Notes: generated by a model from the letters alone, not told the origin. A DNA stretch of 64,000 nucleotides from Glycine soja (GCF_004193775.1 NC_041008.1:9006731-9070730); one strand, 5' to 3'. Counted from the first letter of the stretch, positions 11,301 through 22,410 are shown. Program-made: numbers and translations.

Positions 11301-14030
11301 GCAACAACAACAGGACCAGGAACAGCAACGGCAACGGCAACTGCAAATGTAACAGTTGTCTCACCATCATCACAATCAAGACCACGACAATCAACATCGC
11401 CGCCATCTATATCAATACAACCAACACCATCAACATTTTTATCACCACCACCATCAACTTCTTTATCGCCAACTCTATCACCGGCACGGGTACCAACATT
11501 TTCATCACCAGCAACACAATCAATACTAATACGAGCGTCAGGTCAGTTTTATCATTCTTCAAATATTTATTATTATTTCTCTAATTTTGATTAAGTTCTC
11601 ATAATGATAATATCTGATATACTTTTGAAAAGCCAAATAATTTACATCCACACTAGTAGGTAAAAGAGCAACACCATTTCCTAGAGTACTGTCTAGACAT
11701 GGTATTTGACCTGTACAAATTAAAATTCTATGTGGTTAAATGAATCCCTTTCATCTACTTCTTTAGTCGCAACTAAAATTTTATGATACAAGAGGCTGGA
11801 AGGTTGCAAGAGATATGATAAGTGAAATGATATTATATAGGAAATATTTGTCATTCCCCTTTCAATGTCAAGCAATTGCTACGATTAAGATTTTTTCTAC
11901 CTATCTTTCCTTAAAGAATTAAGTCACTTTACTTTATCAACTCCTCTTTGCTCTCACTACTTACTGTCGTCGCAGGTAACCACCAATTTTGGAAAAGGAA
12001 AGTCGTTATAGGTAAATTAAAGATCTATCATCCTTTCTATATTTCCTGTTTCACAATTTTGTGCTTTACATTTATATATGACAAATCTGTAATCCGTCTC
12101 CAATGAAAGAACAATTAGAGGCCATCTTAAACCATGTCTTGATCTGCTTTTGTTGATGAATCCAAAATAAAAACTTACATATATGTAAATAATTGGAAAA
12201 AAAAACCCCAAGTCTCACATTGACTAAAGATAGTGTCAGGAGCATATAAGGTGAAGATAACCCTCACCTTATGAGTTAACTTTTAAGGTTGAGTTAGGTC
12301 TCAAATTTTTTCTTGGTATCAGGTTTAGTCCTGTTGTACTCTCCCGAGTTGCACAATATGCACTGAACTGGATGCTTATTCTAACCTTTAAAATTATCAT
12401 TAGTGAAATTTCAATGAAATTAAGTCTGTTTTTTGAACCAACCATTCCGAAAGCTTACGCAACTGGCTAAAGCATATGGATGATTTATAGTGTAAATGGA
12501 CACATAATGCACAAACTCAGCCTACCTTATAAATTTTCACTTTTATTTAGAAGGAAGGGGCTACAAGGATTGAAATTTAGACCAGCGGTTAGACACTGAT
12601 AAATGCCTTGCATGCTTACATATCTTGGCATTTACCATGCAATATGCATGTCCTAAACTATCTTAAAAATTTAAGTTGTTGAATGACAGTACTTAAAATG
12701 ACTTATGTCTAACAGTTTTGTTATTCAACTTTTCCAAGCATTCATAACTGAGCATTTGGTGGAGGTTTAGAAGGGATTTTATCATAACAATAACTTTCAA
12801 GTTTTGCTATACCTCTTATATATTTAGGTTTAGATTTCCGGACACATTAAACTAATGAAAATAATTTTCCAAAATGAAAGGATATATATTGTTTCTTAAC
12901 TCTTAACTCTCCTATTATATCTGCTAACAGGGGTTGCAAGTGCTGTAATGGGAGGATTCATGATATGCATCATAATTTGTTGCTTTAGATACAAGTTATT
13001 AACCCAACCAATCAAACTTTGTTCGACCACAAAGAGTGATCAAGACATTGAAGCATTCTTAAAAAATAAAGGAGCTGTAGCACAAAAAAGATACAAATTT
13101 TCAGAAGTCAAGAAAATGACCAATTCCTTCAAAGTTAAACTGGGTCAAGGGGGTTTTGGTGCCGTATACAAAGGACAGCTAGTCAGTGGTTGTCCTGTGG
13201 CTGTAAAATTATTGAACTCATCCAAAGGAAATGGTGAAGAATTTATCAATGAGGTTGCTACCATCAGTAGAACCTCTCATGTTAACATTGTGACCCTTCT
13301 TGGATTTTGTTTGGAAGGCCGCAAAAAAGCTCTCATCTATGAGTTTATGGACAATGGTTCCCTTGAAAAGTTTATTTACAAAAAAGGGTCACAAACCATT
13401 GTATCTTTGAGTTGGGAGAATTTGTGTCAAATCTCAATAGGGATTGCTCGAGGGTTGGAGTACTTGCATAGGGGATGCAACACTCGAATTCTACATTTTG
13501 ACATAAAACCACATAATATTCTTTTGGATGAGAATTTTTGCCCCAAGATATCAGATTTTGGGCTAGCAAAGCTCTGTCCCAGAAAAGAGAGTATTATTTC
13601 CATGTCAGATACTAGAGGGACAATGGGGTATTTAGCACCAGAAATGTGGAATAGACGTTTCGGTGGAGTTTCACATAAGTCTGATGTTTATAGCTATGGG
13701 ATGATGTTGCTAGAAATGGTAGGAGGGAGGAAGAACATTGATGCTGAAGCCAGTCACACAAGTGAGATATACTTCCCGCATTTGGCATACAAGAGGCTTG
13801 AGTTGGACAATGATTTAAGAACAGATGAGGTTATGACCACGGAAGAAAATGAGATTGCAAAGAGAATAACCATAGTGGGTTTATGGTGCATTCAAACATT
13901 TCCAAATAATCGACCTACAATGAGTAGAGTGATAGAAATGTTGGAAGGCAGCATGAATTCTTTGGAAATGCCACCAAAACCTATGTTTTCTTCTCCTACT
14001 AGATCGGCAACTCCTCTTGAAATTAGTTGA
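8372..14030 (+). CDS. Gene A: LRK10L-type receptor-like kinase with Pro/Ser/Thr-rich hinge
   Basis: Predicted plasma-membrane receptor kinase. Exons: 8372-8471 (signal peptide, MFRTLLLFLFCPTATLLLAS), 8810-8887, 9478-9567, 11278-11541 (88-codon Pro/Ser/Thr/Ala-rich hinge), 11976-12011 (GNHQFWKRKVVI, juxtamembrane) and 12931-14030 (membrane span and kinase). Every junction is phase 1; the joined frame is open, about 555 residues. The kinase has the glycine loop LGQGGFGAVYKG (about 260-271), VAVK lysine (about 282), HFDIKPHN catalytic loop (about 378) and DFG (about 398). HFD in place of HRD marks a non-RD kinase, a class that includes many immune receptors. The extracellular part has few cysteines and no GUB_WAK_bind signature; I do not recognise it. 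Exon 2 is the weakest call: its acceptor lacks a pyrimidine tract, and an in-frame TAG lies just upstream. Ligand and substrate are unknown. Confidence 0.8.
9880..10110 (-). pseudogene. LINE (non-LTR retrotransposon) pol fragment in gene A intron 3
   Basis: The minus-strand translation contains LEWQAGNGIIIEFWHDKLVC. This resembles the W..GNG..I.FW.D.W block seen between reverse transcriptase and the zinc-binding region of plant LINE polyproteins. No reverse transcriptase catalytic motif is present. A duplicate lies at 45385-45620. It is only a short remnant. Confidence 0.55.
10774..11213. mobile_element. Long-TIR (palindromic) MITE, Mutator-like, in gene A intron 3
   Basis: The two halves are imperfect reverse complements over roughly 200 bp each. 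The left arm has TTTGGTCCCTC, AAATTATT and TTTTATCCAATCA; the right arm has the complements TGATTGG...ATAAAAT and GGACCAAAAATACAATTTTA. It has no coding capacity. A second copy sits at the same intron position of gene C (46285-46751). The central part carries one CACGTG hexamer. The Mutator-like assignment rests on the long TIRs and is tentative. Confidence 0.7.
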
Positions 14031-15004
14031 ATTGCATTTTGAGCAAGTCTGTCAAGTTATATTGTAAAACGGATCACTGTACCTTTTTTTTTTTTTGTAC
14101 TTTTTAATCGTCCTGAAAATCAAATGGATCTCACATACGTGATAAATTGCCACTACATTGATTGCAAAAATCAGACCAATTTCTTGTAACAAGCCAAACC
14201 AAAGTAGATAATACTGAAAATAGATTTACATTATAGTCTTATTAGGATATCAAGTATTTTCCTCCAATATTCAAAAATTACAATTAGAACTAGAGGATTC
14301 TGCAGTCTAAACTTTTTTCTCGTTATTATTTCAATACTCCTACTCAAATTATTATTTTCTGGTCATCGTTAAGTTATTTTCTAAATTCTTCAAATTTCGG
14401 ACTACTAAGTCCTTTACTAAATATATATGTTACCTGGTCTTCAGTTTTAATATACTTCCTTTACTTAATATTAGTTGAACGACATATGTTATGACCATAG
14501 CATAATCAGTTTTGCAGTATCCAGCAACCTCACATGTCATGCCTTGTCTGTAAAATATCCTATAATCAACGGTGCTCGTGACATAGCTTAATTTTTGACG
14601 TCTCACTTCAAATGTGACTTGTTCAACTAATATTTATTTGGTTTGGTTCATTACCAACCTTGGTTATAACTATGGCAAACGACAAAGATCAATTTGTAAT
14701 CGTTTTTTTCATGTAGGGACCAAAATGTAAGGTTTTCATACAAAGACTCAAGTGAAAAATGTTGTTGGGTGTAGGGAATAAATTTTGAATTTAACCAAAA
14801 AAATAAAATAATTTATAAATATAAATATTAAAGATGAATTTCATAACCAAAACAGCTTTATCATCTATCTATACATCTCAATCTTAAAATTTATCCTCAT
14901 AAGAAGATGACAATATGCGGGCAGTAACTGGGTGGATACTGGTACCAGTGTGATGCTAACTAGCTCTGCTTACATAAATTTGGATAAGGTTAATTTGATA
15001 GAAG
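14031..15004. other. Gene A 3' flank, no gene seen
   Basis: This AT-rich sequence is collinear with 48844-49800, downstream of gene C. The retrotransposon at 15005 interrupts the last bases before the LRK10L1 kinase exon. No coding sequence is seen. Confidence 0.6.
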
Positions 15005-16423
15005 TGTTGACTAGTTGACAAGTGCACCAAATTATCACAAGTACTAAAGTACTCGGAAATCCGAGTGTCGAATTCACAGGGACTTTGTTTGTACCTAGAC
15101 TAATGTAAACTCAATTTACAAGCAAGAGATTTAAAATAACAAATAGAAAAAGATAGAAGATAAGATAAAGAAAAGATAAAAGATTTAAAGATAGAATTAG
15201 AAGATAAGGGAAAAGATAAAAGAATTCAAGATAAAATTAAAAGATAAAGAAAGAGATAAAAGATTAGAAAAGATTTAGATAATAAAAAAAAGATAAATTC
15301 AAGATAAGATAGTGTTAGGAACTGACTTGCCTTGTCTGCCTAGGATGTATGACTTTATGATTTTTTTCTTTACCAATTCAGGTTATTCTATCCTACCCAC
15401 ATCTATTCATTTACTTGTCCCTGATGCCTCACGATGACAAGCTTATTTTACCTATCTATCTCCCAAATGTCTTTGCAAAGACTCAATAGATAAAATGCAT
15501 GAAGTTCTAATTCTAGATGTTTGCTTTGACGCATGGGCATAATGCAATCACTCTATGCCTAGCAATGATTTTATTATGATATCTTTTCTTCTTGTTTTAT
15601 TAGAAATTATCTTCTCCCGAGCGTCTAACCCCTAAAACTGATGCATGCATACCTTCTTTAAATCTTATTTAGAAGTTATCCTCTCCCGAGCATCTAACTC
15701 CTAACAGGATATAAAGATAGATGAATATGCAAGATAAAAACAGAAAAGAAAATAGGAAAGAAAACCTGGTATTGCATTGATAAATAGTGAAGAGTACATC
15801 ATACATCGTGTTGGCTTCTAGGCCTGCCAGACCCTAACTAAGGGTTTAGCCACTCATAGCCATTGAGGGCTTTATAATGAGAAGGGGGTGAAAGAAAGAA
15901 AGGGTGTAAATGAAACCCCTAGGAGAGGGAGTTCTGTCGTGGTGTTCTGTTGTATTCTTCCTTGGACTGGCTCTCTATTTATAGCTGCGGAAGTGGGCTT
16001 TGGGCCTTCGTAGGCGCGCTCAGCGCGACACCGCCTCGCTCAGCGCATGTAGGTCGCGTGCTTAGCGCGCATGTTGCAAGCTTAGCGCGTGCTTCTGTTG
16101 GATCGCGGGCTTAGCGCACGTGTTGCAGGCTTAGCGCGTGCTTCTGTTGGATCGCGGGCTTAGCGCGCGTTTCACAGGCTTAGCGCCTGTGCTTTCTGGC
16201 CCGCTTAGCGCGTATTGGGCTGGGCCTGCTTCAGATTTTCTTTTTTTCTTCAATTTTTCTGGTCTTTTTGCTTGTTACACCTCCAATTTTTATATCTGCA
16301 GCCAAAATTCAACAAAACATCAATTCTTTAATATTTAAGCACAAATAACTGCTAAATAATTATTTTTAAAGACAATTTTGCCTTATTTTCTATTATCAAA
16401 ATACAATTATTTAACAGTTATCA
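15005..16423 (-). repeat. LTR (3' LTR of the minus-strand gag-only element)
   Basis: This is a 1,419-bp LTR whose sequence follows that of 19319-20707, with scattered substitutions and small indels. It carries a GC-rich block of GCTTAGCGCG-type repeats at 16015-16225 and A-rich GATAAAAGAT repeats near 15140-15310. Confidence 0.9.
16015..16225. repeat. GC-rich minisatellite inside the LTR
   Basis: A unit of about 50 bp containing GCTTCTGTTGGATCGCGGG and GCTTAGCGCG is repeated in this block. The LTR around it is AT-rich. The other LTR has the same block at 20300-20505 with different unit changes. Confidence 0.8.
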
Positions 16424-17824
16424 AAATCCCCCAAATTAAAACTTTGTTTGTCCCCAAGCAAATTAAATTAAAAAGCAGGCTCCAAATGCTTCAACACTTT
16501 CAATGGCTGCAATTTCTCAAATTCCTCCAACTAGTCCTTTCCGCATTTGTCATAATCTCACAATGGAAGCATAAATTACATTAAGATGAAATTGGTTAGT
16601 ATCGGAAATCAATCAAATTGGTTTGCCTCACTTTCCTCACATGGTTAGTGTTTATCTCTGCGCACAAGTGTTTGGGGTGAGTGTTTAAAATTTATATGAC
16701 CTGCAATTAAGATTTCCAAATTTTGCACTTCATCTCAATGAAAGTTAATTACTTACATTTGGTGGATCACTAAAGACTTTTATTGGCTTGTAATAGGGTC
16801 TGGCTAAACAAGAAATCATGGTTTTTCTGGGATTTCAAAAACTTAGGATTATAAGAGAGCATTCATCCTAGAAAAACTTATACTTAGCCTAGGCTTTATT
16901 TGTTTTTCAGCCTTAACACATATGTAATCTATTTTTCTTATTTCCAACCTTAGCACTTATGGCACCTCTTTTTTTTTTTCTTTTTTTTTCTTCCCTTATT
17001 TTCTTTTATTTTTTTATTAGGAAAGAGACTTTGGGCTTACAAACTTCCTTTTTTTTTTGGGTGCCTTATTGTGTGCTACTTTTACATTCCCAAGACCATC
17101 TTCATTCTACCCATCCCCCAAATTAGGGATTTATTATGACTAAAACCTTTATGCTCTCTTAGAACCCTAAAATATGGTTAGAGATATCACAACTAGGCTC
17201 AGGGGTTTTATTTAGAAAAATAATTACTAATTTTGGCTCAACAAGGGTGCAAGGGATAAATTTCATCACAGGTTGGCTTTTTGGCTAAGTGGCTAAAATA
17301 AAAAAGAAACATGGCCTAGATCATATTCACCTTATGTAAATAATCTAACAGTATGAGAATGATGCAAAATTAGGAATTTAAAAACAGACGTTCTCTCATA
17401 ATTAAGTTACCACAGTTCACCGGGACAAGATAAAGTTATCGGCTTACCGGAACACGATCTCTTTCCATCAAGCTAACCTTTTCTCTCTTTGTGATTCATG
17501 TCCCACTATTTGACTGACTCTTGCTTCCAGGAAACCAGTATTTTCTCAATTTTCATGCAGCATTTCAAGTGTTGAATCCTTCAGAAAAATCCTAAATAGT
17601 GACTTCACAAATATCATGCAATTTTTATTCAATAACTGAATTTAAACTACTGGAATTAAATTGCTGAAATTAAAATGCACAAAATAAAAATAAAGAAAAG
17701 AAATAACGCAACTATCCTAAAAAAACAAATTGCAATTAACTAAAAGATAGATAAAGTAAGAAATCTTGGGTTGCCTGCCAGTAAGCGCTTCTTTAATGTC
17801 ATTAGCTTGACGAGTCAAATGTCT
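16424..17824. other. Non-coding interior of the gag-only element
   Basis: The 1.4 kb between the end of gag and the left LTR is where protease-polymerase genes would lie in an autonomous relative. No open frame of note is seen on the minus strand; poly-T and poly-A tracts are frequent. The G-rich polypurine tract abuts the LTR at 16424. Confidence 0.7.
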
Positions 17825-18988
17825 TCAAGGTGGCATGAAGGTCACATAGCACACATCTTCCTTGCATTTTCGCCTCTTAGCTAGAGATACCATGAAACTC
17901 ATGTATGTCGGAAACACCTTCCATATTGTTGCAAGGGAAGTGCTGGTGATCAAGGAAGGAATGATACTTAAGGCTTTCTCATGTTTTTCATGTCTTTCTT
18001 CCTTGACGATCAGTTGATGAGGAGGGTTGTTGATTTGGAGAATACTTTCTTGTTGAATTTCTACTTGTGAGTACTTCTCCCATTGTTGTGTTTTCTCCTT
18101 ATTTCTTTCTATCTCTTCCTTCTTTTCTTCTTCCACATCTTCCTCAATTAAAATTACCTTGCACTCCTTTTTGGGCTTCATCTCAGTATTGACCGCAAAG
18201 GTTTCGGTAGGCCTTTCAGCAACTAGCTTAGCTAGTTGTACTTCCAGATTTCTGATTGCTGCATCAGTGCTCTTCTGATGTGACCTTGTTTCCTGCATGA
18301 ACTGTACCAGCAATTCTTCTAGCCTAGTGGTTTCTTCCTGTGGGCTGGGCTCTTGGTCACGTAGAATGACATGATCATTGGCCGCCATATTCTCTATTAG
18401 CTCCATAGCTTCTTCTGGAGTCTTTAACTTGATCTTCCCACCGGTTGAGGCGTCGAGGAGCTGCTTGGAATGGGGTTGCAAGCCATCAATGAAGATGTTG
18501 AGCTGGATTGGCTTGCTAAACCCATGTGTAGGAGTCTTCCAAAGTAACCCATGAAAACGGTCGAGTGCCTCGCTGAGGGATTCATCTGGAAATTGATGGA
18601 ATGAAGAAATTTTCATCTTCCCTTCAACGGTCTTTGACTTTGGGAAATATTTCTTCAAGAACTCCTCCACCACCTCGTCCCATGTCCGTAGGCTATTCTC
18701 CTTAAATGAGCGAAGCCATATTTTTGCTTTACCTGCCAAAGAGAAACAAAATAAGTCGCGGCGGATGGTGTCTTCAGGCACTCCTACTATCTTCACCGTG
18801 TTGCAAATGTCGATGTATGTGGCCAGGTGTGCGTATGGATTTTCACTTGGTAGGCCGTAAAATAGATTCCCTTGAATCAGCTGGATCAAGGAATATGGAT
18901 ATGAGAAATTGGTCGCCTGCATCTCTGGTCTAGCTAAGTTGGTGAAGTACTGAGGTATAATAGGACTAGAGTAATCCTCTAGCGTCAT
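17825..18988 (-). CDS. Retrotransposon gag protein (Ty3/gypsy, Retrotrans_gag type)
   Basis: The 387-residue frame carries a plant gypsy gag core: ATYIDICNTVKIVGVPED, then FCFSLAGKAKIWLRSF, TWDEVVEEFLKKYFP and SSFHQFPDESLSEALDRF. A Lys/Glu-rich tail with KKECKVILIEEDVEEE follows. The frame ends in CYVTFMPP where the related element at 28075 continues into protease, so the protease part has been lost. A nonsense codon (MAENRP then TAG) precedes the chosen Met in the same frame, so the ancestral protein probably started about nine codons earlier. No zinc knuckle is visible. It would form the particle that packages element RNA. Confidence 0.85.
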   Translation of the reverse strand: MTLEDYSSPIIPQYFTNLARPEMQATNFSYPYSLIQLIQGNLFYGLPSENPYAHLATYIDICNTVKIVGVPEDTIRRDLFCFSLAGKAKIWLRSFKENSLRTWDEVVEEFLKKYFPKSKTVEGKMKISSFHQFPDESLSEALDRFHGLLWKTPTHGFSKPIQLNIFIDGLQPHSKQLLDASTGGKIKLKTPEEAMELIENMAANDHVILRDQEPSPQEETTRLEELLVQFMQETRSHQKSTDAAIRNLEVQLAKLVAERPTETFAVNTEMKPKKECKVILIEEDVEEEKKEEIERNKEKTQQWEKYSQVEIQQESILQINNPPHQLIVKEERHEKHEKALSIIPSLITSTSLATIWKVFPTYMSFMVSLAKRRKCKEDVCYVTFMPP

Positions 18989-19294
18989 CCTCTATGGACG
19001 ATTTTCTGCCATGATGCGTTCTTTGAAGAAGGAGTGTGCACTGTTCACAAAAGAAATAACTACCGTGCACGTTATCACAGAATAAATAATTTTTTTTTTA
19101 ATTTTTTTTTAAAAAAGAAAAAAATAAAGTAAGAATGAGTAAAGAGAAAAAAATTGAAAAATAAAATGAAGCAACTAAAATAAATAATAGATAAAAAAAG
19201 AAAAACTAAAACTAAAATAAAAATAAAAAATAGAAAGTGAAAACTAATTGCTTACAAATTGGAATATGCGATTAATCAAGTACGAAAAAATAAA

Positions 19295-19312
19295 TCCCCG
19301 GCAACGGCGCCA
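19295..19312 (-). other. Primer-binding site of the gag-only element
   Basis: On the minus strand it reads TGGCGCCGTTGCCGGGGA, the tRNA-Asp-type primer site common in Athila/Tat elements. It lies six bases inside the LTR end. Confidence 0.85.
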
Positions 19313-19318
19313 AAAACT

Positions 19319-20707
19319 TGTTAACTCGTTGGCAAGTGCACCAAATTGTCACAAGTAGTAAAGTACTCGAAAGTCTGAGTGTCGAATCCACATGGACTTT
19401 CTTTGTACTTAGACTAATGTAAACCCAATTTACAAGCAAGAGATTTAAAATAACAAATAGAAAAAGATAGAAGATAAGGTAAAGAAAAGATAAAAGATTT
19501 AAAGATAAAATTAGAAGATAAGAGAAAAGATAAAACAATTAAAGATAAAATTAAAAGATAAAGAAAGAGATAAAAGATCAAAAAAGATTTAGATAATAAA
19601 AAAAATTCAAGATAAGATAGTGTTAGAAACTGACTTGCCTTGTCTGCCTAGGATGTATGAGTTTATGATTATTTCTTTACTAATTCAGGTTATTCTATCC
19701 TACCCACATCTATTCATTTACTTGCCCCTGATGTCTCACGATGACAAGCCAATTTTACCTATCTATCTCCCAAATGCCTTTGCAAAGACTCAATAGATAA
19801 AATGCATGAAGTTCTAATTTTAGATGTTTGCTTTGACGCATGGGCATAATGCAATCACTCTATGCCTAACAATGATTTTATTATGATATCTTTTCTTCTT
19901 CTATTAGAAGTTATCCTCTCCCGAGCGTCTAACCCCTAAAACTGATGCATGCATATTTAGAAGTTATCCTCTCCCGAGCATCTAACCCCTAACAGGATAT
20001 AAAGATGAATATGCAAGATAAAAACAGAAAAGAAAATAGGAAAGAAAACCTGGTATTGCATTGATAAATAGTGAAGAGTACATCATACATCGCGTTGGCT
20101 TCTAGGCCTGCCAAACCCTAACTAAGGGTTTAGCCACTCATAGCCATTGAGGGCTTTACAATGAGAAGGGGGTGAAAGAAAAAAAGGGAGTAAATGAAAC
20201 CCCTAGGAGAGGGAGTTCTGTCGTGGTGTTCTGTTGTATTCTCCCTTGAACTGGCTCTCTATTTATAGTTGGTGAAGTGAGTTTTGGGCCTTCGTAGGCG
20301 CACTCAGCGCATGTAGATCGCGTGCTTAGCGCGCATGTTGCAGGCTTAGCGCGTGCTTCTGTTAGATCGCGGGCTTAGCGCGCGTGTTGCAGGCATAACG
20401 CGTGCTTCTGTTGGATCGCGGGCTTAGCGCGTGTGTTGCAGGCTTAGTGCCTGTGCTTCCTGGCCCGCTTAGCATATGACGCGCGCTGAGCGCGCGTATT
20501 GGGCTGGGCTTGCTTCATATTTTCTTCTTTTCTTCAATTCTTCTGGCCTTTTTGCTTGTTACACCTCCAGTTTTTATATCTGCAGCCAAAATTCAACAAA
20601 ACATCAATTCTTTAATATTTAAGCGCAAATAACTGCTAAATAATTATTTTTAAAGACAATTTTGACTTATTTTCTATTATCAAAATACAATTATTTAGCA
20701 GTTATCA
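19319..20707 (-). repeat. LTR (5' LTR of the minus-strand gag-only element)
   Basis: The 1,389-bp LTR is bounded by the primer-binding site on the left and the GGAAG target repeat (20708-20712) on the right. It contains the same GC-rich GCTTAGCGCG block (20300-20505) as its partner. Confidence 0.9.
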
Positions 20708-20729
20708 GGAAGTGAGAAAGAAGGTACTC

Positions 20730-21652
20730 TTATCCGCTAGCATTTGGTGTTGTCAACTTGCTCACCGCATTAGAATCAGGTGATGGTGGAGGAGGGTCAT
20801 CCTTCAGCAACACAGCATCATCAACTGTGCCTGTGATATCCATTAGCTCAGGCTTGATTTTATGTTTGCCATCACTCTGTATATCCTTGAGAGTGTCTGC
20901 CACTTCTTCCATAGAAGGCCTCATTTCTTTGGAACTCTGCAAGCACTGAAATGCTAACTCTGCCACAACATTTATCATTTTCCTAACCTTGAAATTCGAT
21001 TCAAACCCAAGGCTAGGGTCCACAAGCTCATGCAGTGCCTCACTATGAATCTTGTTGATGACAATGTCGGACAATTTGATTTCTTGTCTATGCCTTGTAA
21101 TATCTACAGCAGGCAAGGACGATATCAGCTCAACCAGCACCACTCCAAAGCTATAGACATCGCTTTGTTTGGTAAGCTGATAGCACTGGTGGTACTCGAG
21201 ATCCACATAACCTGGAGTCCCTTGTGGAGCTGTTGAAACATGAGTGACATGATCTGGGAAAAGAAGTGAGATTCCAAAATCGGCCACTTTTACACAAAAG
21301 TTATTGTCAAGAATATTGTTGGTTTTCACATCTCGGTGGATGATGTCTTTTTGATGAAGAAATTTCAATGCACTTGTCGTCTCCACAACAATATTCATTC
21401 TAATATGCCAAGGGAGTTTTCCAGGTTTGGATCGTTGACCATGAAGATGATCGGCAATGGTTCCATTAGGAATGTACTCGTATATAAGCAGAAGTTCACG
21501 GGTGTGGCCAAAGGTGCATCCAAATAATGTCACAAGATTTGGATGATCTAAATTTGCTAGGATTTTAATTTCATTCATGAACTGTGCAACTCTCTTAAAG
21601 TTTTTCTCATACAACCTCTTCACTACAACAGAACCCTCATCTTGCAGTTTGC
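20730..21652 (-). pseudogene. Orphan LRK10L1-type kinase exon (truncated duplicate)
   Basis: This is the last exon of an LRK10L1 receptor kinase, parallel to 49818-50743, with its acceptor (TATCTAG/GC) intact. Its frame is open from KLQDEGSVVVKRLYE to the stop. HRDVKTNN is followed by ILDNN where the paralog has ILLDNN, so one leucine is missing next to the catalytic loop. DFGLSRLF is changed to DFGISLLF. No glycine-loop exon, membrane span or ectodomain exon is found upstream; homology to the other copy ends at about 21660. A gag-only retrotransposon lies about 20 bp downstream of the stop. It most likely cannot make a receptor, although a cytoplasmic fragment is conceivable. Confidence 0.85.
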
Positions 21653-21660
21653 CTAGATAA

Positions 21661-22410
21661 GAAAACCCATGTTAACGTATAAGTTAACATCCGTTTTTGA
21701 CTTAAACTGATATTAACATATAAGTTAACATCGATTTTGTATAAAAATCGATGTGAACGATTAATATTCATATATATATATTTTTTTGTAATTCTTATTA
21801 TATAACATTGATTATTTAAATAATTAAAATTGTCAATTTTATGTTATGTTAATCATTATATTTTTAATATTAGTCCTTTCAACATCGATTTTTTCAATTA
21901 ACAACCGATGTAGAAAGTGATAAATAACGGATATAAAAATCATATTTTCTAACCCAAATTTACACAACTCTTCGAGGTTTAACTGTTTAAGTGACAATTA
22001 CATGACTGTTGACCTCAGCTTTGACGAAGGCAAGCTAGAGTACGTTGTTGAATGCGTATTTTTCAAACTTCTTTATATTTGTGAGTATTATTCTACTTGT
22101 CCCAGCGAGTAATGAGAGGTTCCTTCTTCATAGCTTCACTTTGAACATCAGTCATTAGTGATTAATAGACGTCTCTGAATTTTCCTGAAATTTCCCTGGC
22201 GGCTATATTCATGATCAGTTTTTTTTATTTCCAGTCTTTCTCGGTTCTCTCCCCTTTTGCTATTTTTTTTCTAATTTTTTTAAATGATTTTATGATATGT
22301 AAAAATACATATTTACAATTTATTGGTCCAATTAATAGATAATATAAAAAAATAATTAATAGATGAAGTTAAATAAATATATAAAAAATAACTATTTTAA
22401 ATATAAAAAT
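21661..22410. other. AT-rich spacer with short inverted repeats
   Basis: No gene is seen. The segment starts where duplicon 2 ends. It holds repeats such as GTTAACATCGATTTT and AAAATCGATGT (inverted pair at 21728-21754), and ACATCGATTTTTTCAA with AACCGATGTAG further on. These look like subterminal repeats of a CACTA-like DNA element, but no terminus was identified. Confidence 0.4.

Larger units (their letters stand above)
15005..20707 (-). mobile_element. Complete gag-only (TR-GAG type) Ty3/gypsy LTR retrotransposon, Athila/Tat-like
   Basis: The 5.7-kb element has two LTRs (15005-16423 and 19319-20707) with TGTTxAC...TTATCA ends on the plus strand. A primer-binding site (19295-19312) adjoins the right LTR and a G-rich polypurine tract (about 16424-16438, minus strand) adjoins the left, so the element reads on the minus strand. 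Flanks are AGAAG on the left and GGAAG on the right, a 5-bp target duplication with one change. The unoccupied target survives in the paralogous segment at 49796-49800. Only a gag ORF is present; no protease, reverse transcriptase or integrase is seen in the 2.9-kb interior, so it needs proteins from an autonomous relative. Confidence 0.9.
9877..21660. repeat. Duplicon 2, copy 1 (matches 45381-50752; split by a retrotransposon at 15005-20707)
   Basis: Outside the inserted element this block is collinear with 45381-50752. It contains the LINE fragment, the palindromic MITE, gene A exons 4-6 with their introns, the 3' flank and the LRK10L1 kinase exon. The copy ends shortly after the acceptor of that kinase exon (about 21660), so the upstream LRK10L1 exons were not carried along. 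Gene A intron 5 retains about 600 bp that is deleted in the other copy. Confidence 0.85.

Noticed and set aside
19295..19312. tRNA-like sequence
   Set aside because: It is only the 18-nt primer-binding site complementary to a tRNA 3' end; no cloverleaf surrounds it.
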